Origin: Neodontobutis hainanensis
Lineage: Eukaryota; Chordata; Actinopteri; Gobiiformes; Odontobutidae
Direction of reading: 5' to 3'
Length of the DNA stretch: 64,000 nt
Assembly (NCBI GenBank): GCA_024349245.1
Contig: JALDNG010000101.1
Location: 1-64,000 of the forward strand
A model generated the notes under the pieces. The model did no database searches. It had not been told where the DNA came from and saw only the letters and a program-made list of their open reading frames with translations. This document shows, one piece after another, positions 1 through 11,131 of this stretch. The translations under genes and the position numbers were made by a program. The first letter of the stretch is position 1; each line of letters opens with the position of its first letter.

Positions 1-296
1 GGGATTTAAAATGTTAGCTGGAAAAATCATGCTATATGGTCATTACTAGGAAAAAGCTAGGAGATCTTCCCAGATTAACTTTTTGCAGATGATAAATGAT
101 AATACACTTAATGAGGGGTGTGTTATCAGTGGGGAGCAGAAAAGGTAGCACTTCTTCTAAACCCAAATGCTCTGATGATGACTTTTGATTATGGATGCAT
201 GGTATATGACAGTGCTGCTTAACCCTTACTGGAAAGACCTGAACGATCACAACAACAATCAACCTGGAAGCCTTAAGATTTACCCCCATAAACACA

Positions 297-900
297 GTGC
301 TTGGAGAGTCCAGAGAACTGCCGCTGGGCTTTAGAAGAACTAAGCTTGCCTTAACATACTGGCTAAGAATTCAGGGAGAAGGTAACCTCAACCTAGTTGC
401 GTCTGTTTTGGAAAATTGCAGGGAATATGGAAAAGGGACAGGGATATTTGAAAAACTGTTTGAAAGATACAAAACCGATAACATACAACACACTGATGGG
501 TCAAAGGTCAAAGTAGTGGACATTTACACTGCAGAAATCCTAGTGAAAATATTCAGTCTTCAATGGGAGGAGGAGGTGAAGCCCCTGAGAGTGCAAGTCA
601 TTTGTTCTGATTCAGCTGTTGCTTTACAGAGTCTAAGGTCAGGGCTGTTCTAAGGACCTTCCTATTGAGGTCTACATGTTACTGCTTAATCTTCAACATC
701 TTGGCATTCAGGTGCAGTTTTTGCTAGGTTCCATCCCATGTAAGAGGGTTTAGAGTGTTAATAACAATGCTTTAGCAGTAAATTTTGGCAGAGCTGAAGC
801 AAAATCATACATCCTCCAGAACATACTAAGGACTTGGCCAGAGCAGGCCCAGCCTATCAGCAAACTAAGCAGTTGCTTATAGCCCCGTGGCCTGTAGGGA
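297..900 (+). pseudogene. I-clade LINE, RNase H region remnant
   Basis: The open frame at 297-653 ends in a segment with the features of a retrotransposon ribonuclease H domain: a TDGSK motif at about residue 66, then YTAEIL, a QWEEEVKPL stretch and CSDSAVALQSLRSG with the third acidic residue. The upstream half (LALTYWLRIQG) resembles the linker that precedes RNase H in I/Nimb-type LINEs of fish. After the stop at 651-653 the same domain goes on in another frame to about 810 (LLLNLQHLGIQVQF, then a GSIPCKRV piece where the conserved His region should be). RNase H would cut the RNA strand of the RNA-DNA hybrid during integration. The reverse transcriptase and endonuclease are absent, so this is a truncated dead copy. 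The clade call is inference from motif spacing. Confidence 0.6.
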
Positions 901-2001
901 GCCCCCTAACAGATCCAGTGTTTGTTGAATTGACTGACACAACACCTTCTATGGAGACAGTGTTCAAATCTACAGGTGAGAAAACTCCATAATGCATGAT
1001 GAAGCAGGGTTTCCTTAATCAGTGCAGTGTGTTAGTATTTAAGAATTCACAGAGAATGAGCGACTGGGAGTTTTCTCAGTCTGTGTTCTGTGTTATGTTT
1101 TTCTCAGTGTCGGTGGCAGGGCCAAGAGGCGTGTCCAGAGCAGCATGCAGGTCTTCAGCCCCCCTCTTGTGGCTCCCTGAAACATCGGTTTAGGGGTTAA
1201 TTAAATGTGTAGTGCAGAGGTTAAATTTAGTTCAGTCAAATGTTTAATAACCAAACAAAGAACTTAACATAAAATTGAACATATAACATAACAGTTTAGC
1301 TCATGCCTGAGTGATTAAACAGTCAAATTTACATGTAGCTGCCTGGGCTCTGCGCTACAGGCCGAAGTGTTCAGTTCAAACTGCAGAGTCTAAACTGCGC
1401 ACACAGGACAGGGAGGTGTGTTGTCTGTGCGTCAAATGAATTCACTTATTCATCCGTCTGTTACAATTAATATACAGTTTGAGGACTGCATCCTTTTAGA
1501 GAATGAGAACGTGAGTGAAAGTGTTCAGTAGTTCATGATCACACCAACCAGGCTTGTCTTAGAAGAGTTAAAAAGTTACAAGGAGGGTGGTCATATTTTC
1601 TCCATTAACACTGCTCATTATGTTATTAACCTTTTTTAGACTTCCTCACAGAAGCTGGTCATTGTATGCATCGGGTCCTGCTCCTGAAGAATTAGTAATA
1701 ACCAATACGCGCAATTATAGTTAACTTTACAACACAAAGTCAGTTAGCTATGAGTTAGCTTTCAAGTGCACTGTAAAACTTAGTGCTTTAGCGCTATAAA
1801 CTTTCAAATTATTTCTTATTTTTTACGATTTATTATTTGCAAAGGCCAAAAAGCATCCAATGGATAATGGATCACTGATTGAAAACAAGTGTACACTGCA
1901 AATGTAATAAGTAAGGTTTTCTTGATAAAAAACTCATTGCCTCAAAATAACCTAGTAACATTTACTCAAGATTAGCAATTTTGTATTGCTTGTTTGTTTC
2001 A
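901..2001. other. No recognisable gene
   Basis: AT-rich sequence with no frame I can assign. The short frame at 996-1193 has no family features. Positions 901-1200 may still be part of the LINE fragment's 3' flank. Confidence 0.4.
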
Positions 2002-2640
2002 AGTAACCTTTACTTGATTTATTTGATATAGAAACTGAGTTGTTAATGCTCAACACACGCTCACTAGTTTTTCTTTGCCTGGCACAGCCTGACGCGAGCT
2101 CTCTGTATATTCTATAAACAGGAACTCAGTCTGGCAAAGCTCTTTAAGCCAGTCAGTTCCTCAGACATGTTGAATGCCGCTGGAGTATTGCCTGGGAACA
2201 GCAGACAGTGCTAAGAATGTTCTTTGTTTTGGCACGCCATGTTCGTTTGCTTACTTCTTCGTAGATTTTCACCTAGTTAACGTCAAATATATTGCAGTTC
2301 CGAGTAGTGTCGCCCCGCCTTGAGAAAAACAAGCTGCCATTGAGCATCCCTGCTGATACAGCGAGGAGTCTGGATTGCCAGGCTAAGTTTTTCTCTGATA
2401 ACATCCACAGAGACTAAACTGTAAAAGGTCATGACAGTGTTTCAAGAGTAGACTCTGTCTGAGACTCCTGTAAAAATGCCTGAAATATAGAGTACATCTA
2501 TGTCATCTCTGTGACTATGGCCTCAGATCCACTCACTCATCTGTTTAAGGCTGGTTTCTAACACTTTCATAGTGTTGCAGGTAAAAATAAGCTACTAGTT
2601 CAGTCAACTTCTATATGAAATAAATCAAGTAAAGGCCACT
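2002..2640. mobile_element. MITE with terminal inverted repeats, carrying a nested insertion
   Basis: The left end at about 2002-2040 and the right end at about 2602-2640 are inverted repeats; CTTTACTTGATTTATTT is shared exactly and roughly 31 of 37 positions agree. The element has no coding capacity. Without the 311-bp insertion at 2075-2385 it would be about 320 bp. Related copies occur at 18,780-18,990 (minus) and 19,190-19,290 (plus). The superfamily is unknown, and a flanking target duplication is not clear. Confidence 0.6.
2075..2385. mobile_element. Short transposon nested in the MITE, AGTTTTTCT duplicated
   Basis: The insert begins TTGCCTGGCA and ends with the inverse of TAGCCTGGCA. 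It is flanked on both sides by AGTTTTTCT (2066-2074 and 2386-2394). The related copy at about 19,230 carries a single AGTTTTTCT at the same position, so it represents the empty site. Eight or nine bp of target duplication with short inverted ends suggests a hAT-like non-autonomous element, but this is inference. There is no open frame of note. Confidence 0.7.
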
Positions 2641-4180
2641 TAAAATTTGGGGCCCTAGGCAAACCTTTGAGAAAGGGCCCTTCCTCATGTCTGCCTTAAT
2701 GTAACGGTAGGCCTTGAGGTTGAGCTATTATGTAGCCCCGCCACACTTCTTATACAGCAATACTTCAAACCTGAGCCAGCAAAATAAAATATTCATTTTG
2801 GTCTTTTTTATTATTAATAATTGGTCACACATCACCAAATGAAAACTCTTTGATAAAGGTTTGCAGACATTGTCAGACTAAAGGTTTGTGAAGGGGAGTC
2901 AGGGTAAATTCTTAATAAAGTAGATGTAATTCCCTGATTTCGGGTGCATTTTAAATGAGTTCATGAAGATTTTAGCTGCTATATGGTGAGTAAATGTATC
3001 ATGATAGCTCAAATAAGTGCTGTTTATAATAAAGTTTGATAAAATATGTAGTTTATAACCACCATCATGTCTCTTTTAATATGATGACTATTGTTGTGGA
3101 TTATTGAGTTGTGTTTTTAAATAAATCTAAATTACAATACAATGTCTAATGATATACATTTTAAATTATTGAATAGACCAGCATTTTGATTAGGATCATT
3201 TTATTTAAAGGAGCCTTCTGAAAGTGTGTCTTGCTCCAGGAGCAGAGCCCAACACTTACGGCCATATTAGAGGCCTCAAATCATTTGTGATTTATTCAAT
3301 ATTACATCTGTTTATGTTTATTCCTTTTATGCCTTTATGCCCACCTCTAAAGTAGGCCTAAAGTCTTGTCACTGACTTCCTCTAATTCACCTGCTGTGTA
3401 TCAGCTGCTGTTGAGGGGAAACGGTCTTTTGTGAATTCAGATAAAGTGCAGCTCAAACGCTGTGTCGTTTTCTGCCTCCAAAAGTAAAAAAATTAAAAAA
3501 AAATTCTAAAATCAATAAATTGCTTGATTTAATGCCTTAATCTTGCAAATTCTGCACCCTGCCTCTGTGTTTTCACAGTTATTAAAATGCATCCAAATGC
3601 TGTTTCTTTTCTTACTGTCATTCACTCTTGTATTGGTGCACTTCTCTCTCCTTCTTCTCTCCCTCCATCAGATAAAAAAGACTGTTTTTATCACCGCCCC
3701 AGTACTGTCTCAAAAGCTAGTTTTAACCGTTTCTAGGTAAATGTTAAATGTATCCATATTTATTTAAAATACGCTAACATTTGTCCATTTGTCCATTTTT
3801 AAATAAATGTAAATAAATCAAATTCTACATGTGTTTACATACAATTTAAATTGCCTATAAGGCTAGGTACTTTGAATAAGTGGATATTAAAGTTTACTTC
3901 TCCAATAAATCTGCCTCTGATTCATTTAGACCTGGTTATTTACTTTGTGTTTAATAATTAGTTATTATAAACTTTAGCTGAGACCTAAACCTCTTTAGAT
4001 CAAACCCAATAATAAACACTGGTCTTATGTGTTTCCCTAAAACAGAACTTTATCCAAACAACTGTTACCTTTTATGCATTTTCACCTTTTATTTACTAAT
4101 AATAACAAGAACATATTATCAGTAATAATTAATGTGAGGACCAAAAGTAAATGACAAAGGGACAGATTTGGTCTGCAGAC
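2641..4180. other. No gene; possible hAT end at 2645-2690
   Basis: The sequence around 2645-2690 (TTGGGGCCCTAGGC) resembles the inner end of the hAT element at 55.9 kb and may be a scrap of that family. The rest is AT-rich and holds no assignable feature. A segment near 4183-4200 (GGAGACCCCTG) looks like the terminal motif of another hAT group. Confidence 0.3.
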
Positions 4181-4327
4181 TTTCAGTTGGAGACCCCTGC
4201 TCTTTACTCTCAGTGACTGCAGCAGAGACACAGAAGGCAGCACATTATCCAGAACATTATTACATTATTTTATAAATGAGGCCCCAGGTCTGGACTCGCT
4301 GAATTCTCCAACCCCAGAAAGGTGCTT

Positions 4328-4560
4328 TCACAAGCTGTGAGACCGGGCTAGAGGTGTTTTAGTAGATGCATTGATGATTGTGTCATCTGCATACAGCTGG
4401 CAGATAACCCCCTGACAACAGTTTGCAAGGTCATTTATATACATTGCAAACATCAGTGGACCTAAATCAGATCCTAGCAGCACTCCCATGTCAGTGGGAC
4501 ATTTACACACTGTTGTTTTCCTTCCAGGCTTTAACTGTGATCAACTGTGTCAAAGGCCTT
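4328..4560 (-). pseudogene. LINE reverse-transcriptase fragment
   Basis: Read on the minus strand, KAFDTVDH (motif A of reverse transcriptase) is encoded at about 4530-4560. It is followed after a gap by GSDLGPLMFAMYINDL and LYADDTIINAS in the frame at 4328-4510. The YADD catalytic pair is intact, but the segment between motif A and the GSxLGP box is deleted. This arrangement is typical of CR1/L2/Rex1-type LINEs. The fragment is only about 230 bp and has lost both ends, so it cannot act. Confidence 0.75.
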
Positions 4561-4828
4561 TTAAGGTCTAACAACAGCCTTTGTCAGGATATGATATAAC
4601 ACATTTGAAACCACGATTAATAAGTTCAATACAACTTATATTAATAATCATAATAAAAAAAGAATTATAAAGTAAATATTTGGACTACGGTGACATCATT
4701 TATAAAATGTAATCAAACACTGCTCTCTATCACTCAGCCACACGCTTTGCAACTAATGCACCCTTTCAAAGCCACCTTTGCAATCTCTGTAAACATACCT
4801 GTCGGCTCATCACTGTTATTCTTTTTCC

Positions 4829-5492
4829 ATCTATCCATCCGTCTTCTTCTGCTGATTTGGGGCCGTGTCGCGGGGGCAGCAGTCTAAGCAGAGACGCCCA
4901 GACTTCCCTCTCCCCAGACACTTCCTACAGCTCTTCCGGGGGGACACCGAGGCGTCTTCTCCCGGTGGGACATGCCCAGAACACCTCCCTAGGAAGGCGT
5001 CCAGGAGCCACCTCAGCTGGCTCCTCTCAATGTGGAGGAGCAGCGGCTCTACTTTGAGCTCCTCCCGAGTGACCGAGCTCCTCACCCTATCTCTAAGAGA
5101 GCGCCCCGCCACTCTGCGGAGAAAGCTCATTTCGGTCGCTTGTATCCGGGATCTTGTTCTTTCGGTCATGATCCAAAGCTCATGACCATAGGTGAGAGTA
5201 GGAACGTAGATCGACTGGTAAATCGAGAGCTTTGCCTTACAGCTCAGCTCCTTCTTCACCACAACAGACCGGTACATCGACCGCATCACTGCAGAAGCTG
5301 CACCGATCCGTCTGTCGATCTCACCCCAAGATACTTGAACTCCTCCACTTGAGGCAGGAGCTCTCCACCAACCTGAAGGGGACAAGCCACCCTTTTCAGA
5401 CTGAAAACCATGGTGTGAGACTTGGAGGTGCTGATCCTCATCCCAGTTGCTTCACACTCGGCTGCAAACCGTCCCAGTGCACATTTAGTTAT
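4829..5492 (-). pseudogene. LINE ORF2 C-terminal fragment (GELLPQVEEF family)
   Basis: The minus-strand frame 4831-5385 encodes the distal part of a LINE ORF2, downstream of the catalytic core. Recognisable blocks are EIDRRIGAASAVMRS, SIYQSIYVPTLTYGHELW, TERTRSRIQ and RRVAGRSLRDRVR, then TREELKVEPLLLHIERSQLRW. The region 5385-5492 continues upstream in another frame (VACPLQVGG). The 3' end falls in CCATCTATCCATCCG at about 4829, a simple repeat typical of the 3' tail. The same family occurs at 19,470, 33,088-34,041 and 60,620-60,815. The clade (R4/Rex-like or RTE-like) cannot be settled by eye. It is a 5'-truncated dead copy; the two plus-strand frames over it are shadows. Confidence 0.8.
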
Positions 5493-5511
5493 TCTTTATA
5501 TATCAGATAAT

Positions 5512-5584
5512 TGGGCAACATGGTGGCAGAGTGGTTAGTATTTCAGCCTCACAGCAAGAAGGTCCTGGGTTTGATCAGGGCCCA
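5512..5584 (+). repeat. tRNA-like head of the SINE-type repeat seen at 17.6-18.0 kb
   Basis: The sequence GTGGCAGAGTGGTTAG, followed by CAGCCTCACAGCAAGAAGGT and a degenerate B box near 5570, matches the head of the repeat at 17,605-18,008. Only the first 70 bp remain. Confidence 0.6.
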
Positions 5585-5776
5585 ACTTCAAAATATTATA
5601 GTTGACACTCAAATACTCACATAAATTTAATTCATATGCATACTGTACAGCTTTCTTGCATTTAAGAAACATCTCATTCTCCCACACACACTTCTCTTCT
5701 CTATTCTTTGTTAAGGTCAGCAGAACTCATCTTCTGGCATACACAGTTGTCTAATAATCTAGTGTTTGCTAACGCT

Positions 5777-5986
5777 ACTGTAGCTCAGTGGGTAGAGCAG
5801 TCGTCTTTCAACCCAAAGGTAGTTGGTTCGATTCCCACTCTCCCCACAGTTCATACTGTCGTTGTGTCCTTGGGCAAGACACTTAACCCACCTTGCCTCC
5901 AGTGGCTGTAACACTGGTAATTACTGTAGAACAATGTAAGTCACTTTGGATAAAAGCGTCAGCTAAATGAATAAATGTAAATGTAG
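5777..5986 (+). mobile_element. tRNA-derived SINE with L2-type tail
   Basis: An RNA polymerase III A box (TAGCTCAGTGGG at 5781) and B box (GGTTCGATTCC at 5825) lie 44 bp apart, as in a tRNA. A central TTGGGCAAGACACTTAACCC block follows. The 3' tail (GTAAGTCACTTTGGATAAAA then GCTAAATGAATAAATGTAAA) is nearly the same as the end of the L2 LINE at 23.9 kb, the probable source of its retrotransposition machinery. It is close to full length and could have been transcribed. Confidence 0.85.
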
Positions 5987-6094
5987 CCTGATGTAAGCCT
6001 AATTGTTTTATCATATATTTATATATTCATCATTCTTTCTGTAAAAGAGTTGTTCAAATGAGGCCACCTGTCCTTATTTATTGGTACCCTGCCA

Positions 6095-6484
6095 ATGTCA
6101 CCTCATCACAAGAGCATATGTAGCATCACCAGACATACAGCTAAAAACAGATTCCAGTCACTGACTGAGCTAAAGATGAATGAATTAGAAAACTCTGCTC
6201 TCTGCTCTGGTGTGGTTGACACCAGGAAGGGAGAATCAGAGGTTTTAAAAAAGGATTTCTCCAGGCTTTTAGATAAACTTGAAAAACTGGAAATGCAATC
6301 CTTTATCAGTGGACCACTCCCAAACATTGACAGAAGGATCAATAAATTCAGTCGGCTGCTTGCATTAAATACATGGCTGTCCAAGACCTGCGAGACAAGA
6401 GGAGTACACTTTATTGATAACTTCACCTTGTTTTGGCAACGTGTAGACCTGTTTAAAGGAAAGGGCCCACACCTGAACAGATGA
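6095..6484 (+). pseudogene. LINE ORF1 remnant (SGNH/esterase-like)
   Basis: The frame encodes the C-terminal half of an ORF1 protein of the L2/CR1 group that carries an SGNH-hydrolase-like esterase domain. A DTRKGE block at about residue 43 leads into a FSRLLDKL helix, FISGPLP, the WLSKTC segment, then FIDNF and a final GPHLNR where the catalytic Asp/His region is expected. A stop at 6482-6484 interrupts it; similar sequence goes on to about 6560 (RRLTDNLLHSLRHL). The N-terminal half with the catalytic Ser is missing. The following 6,560-7,030 is Pro/Ser/Thr-rich and low in conserved features, like the tail of such ORF1s. It is the upstream gene of the LINE that continues at 7,183. Confidence 0.65.
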
Positions 6485-7182
6485 GGGGTCAGGAGGCTAA
6501 CAGATAATCTCCTGCACTCCCTGAGACACCTAAATGGTTCGGGGCACACTCTGGAACAAAGAAAAAGCCCTCTGAGAAGCCATAAGCCTCTGGATGAAGA
6601 AAGTACTCCAGCCTCACCAACCAAGGATCCTCCTCTGACCATGACACCATCAACAACTCCACTACTGAAATGAACCCCCCCCCAATAGGACCCTGGACCC
6701 CCCCAGTAACATCAACACCTTCTGCGGACCTCACCATCTCTGTCCCATCCCCGGATTCACCAATGGGATTTCCAGATCACCTGGAAATGTTGGTAAAATC
6801 TGTAATTAAAATCATACCCCTCACACCTAACTTGGCCAGGTCACGGGTTCTATCATCATCCCAAAAAACATCACCCCCAATACCACCGAGGAGCACCACT
6901 TCTCCACCCCGGTCAGTACTAATGAGACCCCTGACATGGGTCCAATGCACCTCTGTCAGACCCCCTCTACCCCCTCCCAGACCAGCTCCTCCAAAAGCCT
7001 TGACCAGCACCAAGGCTACTATTAGCGATTAGGAAACTGAGGGCCTCTGCTGTTCCAGGACTTTTTGTCACAATAATAAATAATAAACACTTATCAACCC
7101 GAGGCCCTGGGAGAGAACACTCCCCCTGAGCTCCATAGCTACAGTCAGAAGTCACAGACTCGAGAAGAGAATAACAGTTAGT

Positions 7183-9836
7183 TTGTCTAATCAGACAAAC
7201 CTGATTCAAATTCCCTGCAAACAGATAAAGTCTGGTCCTGCTCAAACAGACTTGAAACTTGCAGTGTCCAATGTCAGGTCTTTGGGAAACAAATCTATTT
7301 TAATTAATGATTTTATAATTTCAAATAAGCTTGATTTTATGTTTTTAACAGAAACATGGTTAGACAGCAAGACTGGAAATGCTGTCCTTATTAAATCCAC
7401 CCCATCGAATTTCACATTTTTATCCAAAATGCGAGAAAACAAAAAGGGTGGTGGTGTATGTGCTATTCTTGGGGATAATATTCTTATCCAGAAACTATCT
7501 CTTGGAGTTTTCATCATTTGAGTATGTGTCATTCAAAATGGAGTTGAGGTTTTCTCCATCTATTTTATATGTTGTTCTTTACAAACCACCCCAACAATGT
7601 CATGATTTTATTGATGAGTTTACTGAAATGCTTTCGGTTATCTGCACAGAATATGAACAAATAGTCATATCAGGTGATTTTAACGTGCATGTGGATAATG
7701 TTTCTGACAGAAATGCCAAAGAACTTTCTACCATTCTTGATACTTTTGGTCTTTGTCAGCATGTTAATGAGCCGACTCATAACAGAGGTCACACTCTGGA
7801 CCTGGTCATTACAAAAGGTGTTGATATTTCAGATGTCACTGTGATTGACTTTGCTCTGTCTGATCATTCTTGTGTCTTTTTCCATCTGTCCATGATTCCA
7901 AAAGCTGCTGCTGGACCTACTGTTGTTCAGAAGAGACACATTAATGATAACACCAGGACACTGTTTATGGAGGCAATCAGCTCTGAAAATGCCTCATCAG
8001 GTCAAGTTGATGATTTGTTGAATTGTTATACTTCAGGTGTTTTAAATGTTATGGACGCCATTGCTCCTGTTAAGGTTAAAGTGATGAAGCGGCAGAAGGC
8101 TTCGTGGAGCAATGCTCCTGTCAGGGCACAGAAAAGGGAATGCCGAAAAGCCGAAAGAAAATGGCGTAAATTTAAACTCTTAATTCATTATGAGGTATAC
8201 AAAGAACATCTGCATGTTTGCATTGTTTTTTAACGACAAGGTTCAAAGCATTAAACATGCTCCAGTCCAAAGAGCAAACAACAACACTGCAGCCACCAGG
8301 AGACACTTGGTTGAGTTTACACATTTTACACCCATTAATGACAGAACAATTGAAAAAACTGTCTCCAGCCTGAGTTCATCCACCTGCTGCCTCGATGTTC
8401 TACCCACAAGATTTTTAAAATCAGTACTAAGCAGTTTGTTAACATTACTCACTGATATAGTCAATAATTCCTTACAGTCTGGAACATTTCCAAGGGCCTT
8501 AAAAACTGCTGTCATTAAGCCTCTCCTAAAGAAGAGCAGTCTTGATACTACAGAGCTCAACAACTTATAGGCCCATATCAAACCTGCCATTTTGGGGAAA
8601 GTCATTGAAAAAGTTGTATATCAGCAACTTAATGACTTTCTATTACTTAACAACTGCTTTGATCCTTTTCAGTCAGGTTTTAGGCCCCATCACAGACTGA
8701 GACTGCACTTATCAAAGTCACAAATGACATCCGTCTGAACACTGACGCGGGCAAAGTCTCTGTCTTAGTTCTGTTGGACTTGAGTGCTGCGTTTGATACA
8801 GTGGACTATGAAATCCTGTCACAAAGATTAGATGAATGGATAGGTATCTCTGGAACTGCTCATAAATGGTTTCAGTCCTATCTTGAAGACAGGAAGTACT
8901 TTGTTTCGGTTGGTAACTGTGTATCTTGGGACCCCTATTATTTAATCTTTACATGCTTCCTTTAGGCCAGTTAATACACAGTTGTGGCGTATCATACCAT
9001 AATCATATGACACTCAGATTTACATTTCACTCACAGCAGGTGAAAATGGACTGATACATTCACTGTGTCACTGCATCGAACAGATTGATGTGTGGATGCA
9101 AAATAATTTTCTCCAACTGAACAGAAACAAGACTGAACTAATCATCTTTGTGCCACAGAAACAAAGAGAAAGTGTCAGCAGTCACCTCGAGTCTCTTTCT
9201 CTAAAATCTAAAAACCAGGTTAGAAATCTAGGGGTCATCATGGACTCAGACTTAAATTTCCACAGTCACATTAAGTCAACTACATCATCTGCATTTTATC
9301 ACCTTAAAAATATTTCCAGAGTCAAAGGGATAATGTCTCAACCAGACTTAGAGAAACTTATTCATGCTTTTATCTCCAGCAGGTTAGATTACTGTAACGG
9401 CCTGCTCACTGGTCTCTCAAAACGAGGGTTAAGACAACTGCAGTTTATTCAGAACGCTGCTGCTCGGGTTCTAACTAACACCAGGAAGTACAACCACATC
9501 AGTCCAGTTTTAAAATCTCTGCACTGGCTTCCTGTTGCTCAGAGAATAGACTTTAAAACAGCACTGCTGGTTTACAAGTCTCTAAATGGTTTAGCACCAG
9601 AATATATTTCTGAAATGCTAGTAGCTTATGAGCCTCCTCGGACTCTGAGAACATCTGGGACAGGCCTCCTGCTCGTGCCCAGAGTTACAACTAAACAGGG
9701 TGAAGCAGCGTTTAAGTTTCATGCAGCAAAAACCTGGAACAACCTCCCAGATGAAGTAAAACAAGCCTCAACTTTAACAATGTTCAAGAGGAGGTTAAAA
9801 ACCTTCCTTTTTAGCTCCGCCTACACCACAACTTAA
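7183..9836 (+). pseudogene. LINE ORF2: endonuclease and reverse transcriptase, broken
   Basis: The N-terminal apurinic-type endonuclease is read from 7,183 to 7,521 (FLTETWLDS, KKGGGVCAI) and, after a frameshift near 7,510, from about 7,520 to 8,233 (SGDFNVHVDN, GHTLDLVIT and SDHSCVFF, the catalytic Asp and His blocks). Another frameshift near 8,200 leads to the reverse transcriptase: VIKPLLKK, a stop near 8,570, then FRPHH, and LDLSAAFDTVDY (motif A) at about 8,774. The GVPQGS box is deleted near 8,930. In the frame that goes on downstream, SYDTQIYISL stands where YADDTQIYISL is expected. The distal part (9,090-9,836) is open and ends in RRLKTFLFSSA. Several stops and shifts make it inactive. 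A second copy lies at 52.7 kb. Confidence 0.85.
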
Positions 9837-10005
9837 AATGTTTTTTTTTTATCTGCACTCTTCTTCTTTTATAATGCTTTTAATCTTTCTTATGTTTCCA
9901 AATATAAATCTTGTAAATTGTCTTTTATTTCTGTAAAGCACTTTGAGTTACCCAGTGTATGAATTGTGCTATATAAATAAAATTGCCTTGCCTTGCTTTG
10001 CCTTG
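9837..10005 (+). repeat. 3' UTR and (TTGCC)n tail of the L2-like LINE
   Basis: The tail GTAAAGCACTTTGAGTTACC, then CTATATAAATAAAATTGCC and TTGCCTTGC repeats, is the same in the copy at 53,590-53,755 and, inverted, at 39,440-39,530. The simple repeat marks the point where target-primed integration starts. Confidence 0.8.
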
Positions 10006-11131
10006 ATGAAATTCATTTATAGTTGCCACTCTAGCAGCCTATTGATAAAACTTCAAGAACACTAAATTATGTACAATAAAAGGTTCTTACTTCTCATGTG
10101 TGTAGGCCATGTTTAAAAGCACTGCTGTTGGCAAAGGTCTAAAAGGATCTCTTAGAAACAAAGAGGAATGCATTAAGGCACAGTTGTAATAAAGGAAAAT
10201 GAAGGGGGAACATTATCTGTTATTTCTATTCAAGGTATGATCTTTAGTGCTCATCCTTAAGTGGAAAAATGTTGAATGTCTGCCTTGCAGCCAGACCTCA
10301 TTTGACGACCGTCTTGGGCTAAAATAACGGATTATAACGGAAGGATTCGCAACTCCGTTTTCAAGGTGAAAATGTTTCAGCTTTATAAATGATGAGTCTC
10401 AATTCTGAGATCAACTGGTAAGAGAAATCTTATTTCCATAACATTGCCCTCTCGTTTTGCTGATGAAGCATAAACCTAAACCATAAGCTTATGTGTGAAT
10501 TGTATATTTAAGGCATGAACGAAAACCCAGCAGGGCAGATGAAATAGGCTTAAGCATTGACCATCTGGTAAATAACCTAATCGCTGGGATAAAATTCTCC
10601 TGCCAACTCCTCCTCCAAAGGCAGCGTCAATTCACGTACAGAGGAACAACTATAATGTAACATGTGTAAAATCAAAGGCAAACAAAGTCCCACTTATTAA
10701 TCCCTTGGTACTTTAAAATTCAACCAGTCAGAGACCCAGAATCTCTCCAAAACAACAAATAAAATTCAGAAAGGCCTGAGATGAACTGGTCGACCCATCG
10801 GGCTAAACAGCTCCGGCCTGACCTTGCCTTTCCATCTCCTGTCCCTAAGACAAAAAGAAACAAAACATGGAGTGAGACTTATGCACATTTATAATGATTT
10901 AAATCTATTAAAAATAATAAATTCAGTGAACCATACGGCCATGAGGACTTTAGTATGATCAGTCTTGGAGCTGTTGTCCCGTTAGTGTACATGCAAACGA
11001 TGACGTCCTCCAGATCCGATTGTTCATCATCTGAGGTCAAAGCCTTGACCATAGTGTCGTTCGACATGTACATGACTGTTGACCTGAGCAACAGCCACAT
11101 CCATCAATCTCACCATCAAGCTCCTTATATT
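10006..11131 (-). mobile_element. Retrovirus-like element, env end plus 3' LTR (copy A)
   Basis: This 1.1-kb block matches 14,579-16,109 at about 97% when the SINE there is left out. On the minus strand it begins inside the last codons of an envelope-like frame, which ends in a stop at about 11,030. A noncoding stretch of about 0.6 kb follows, then a purine run near 10,460 that would suit a polypurine tract, directly before a TGTTATGG start for an LTR of roughly 450 bp. The remaining open frame at 10,879-11,100 is a different frame, identical in both copies, without known features. The env part is much shorter here than in copy B, so this copy was truncated at 11,131. No gag or pol is present nearby. 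The LTR borders are inference. Confidence 0.55.

Noticed and set aside
4857..5510. Several plus-strand frames of 66-106 codons
   Set aside because: They are shadows of the minus-strand LINE ORF2; the family blocks are all on the minus strand.
6106..7245. Minus-strand frames of 78-178 codons over the LINE ORF1
   Set aside because: The esterase-like blocks and the order of the LINE are on the plus strand.
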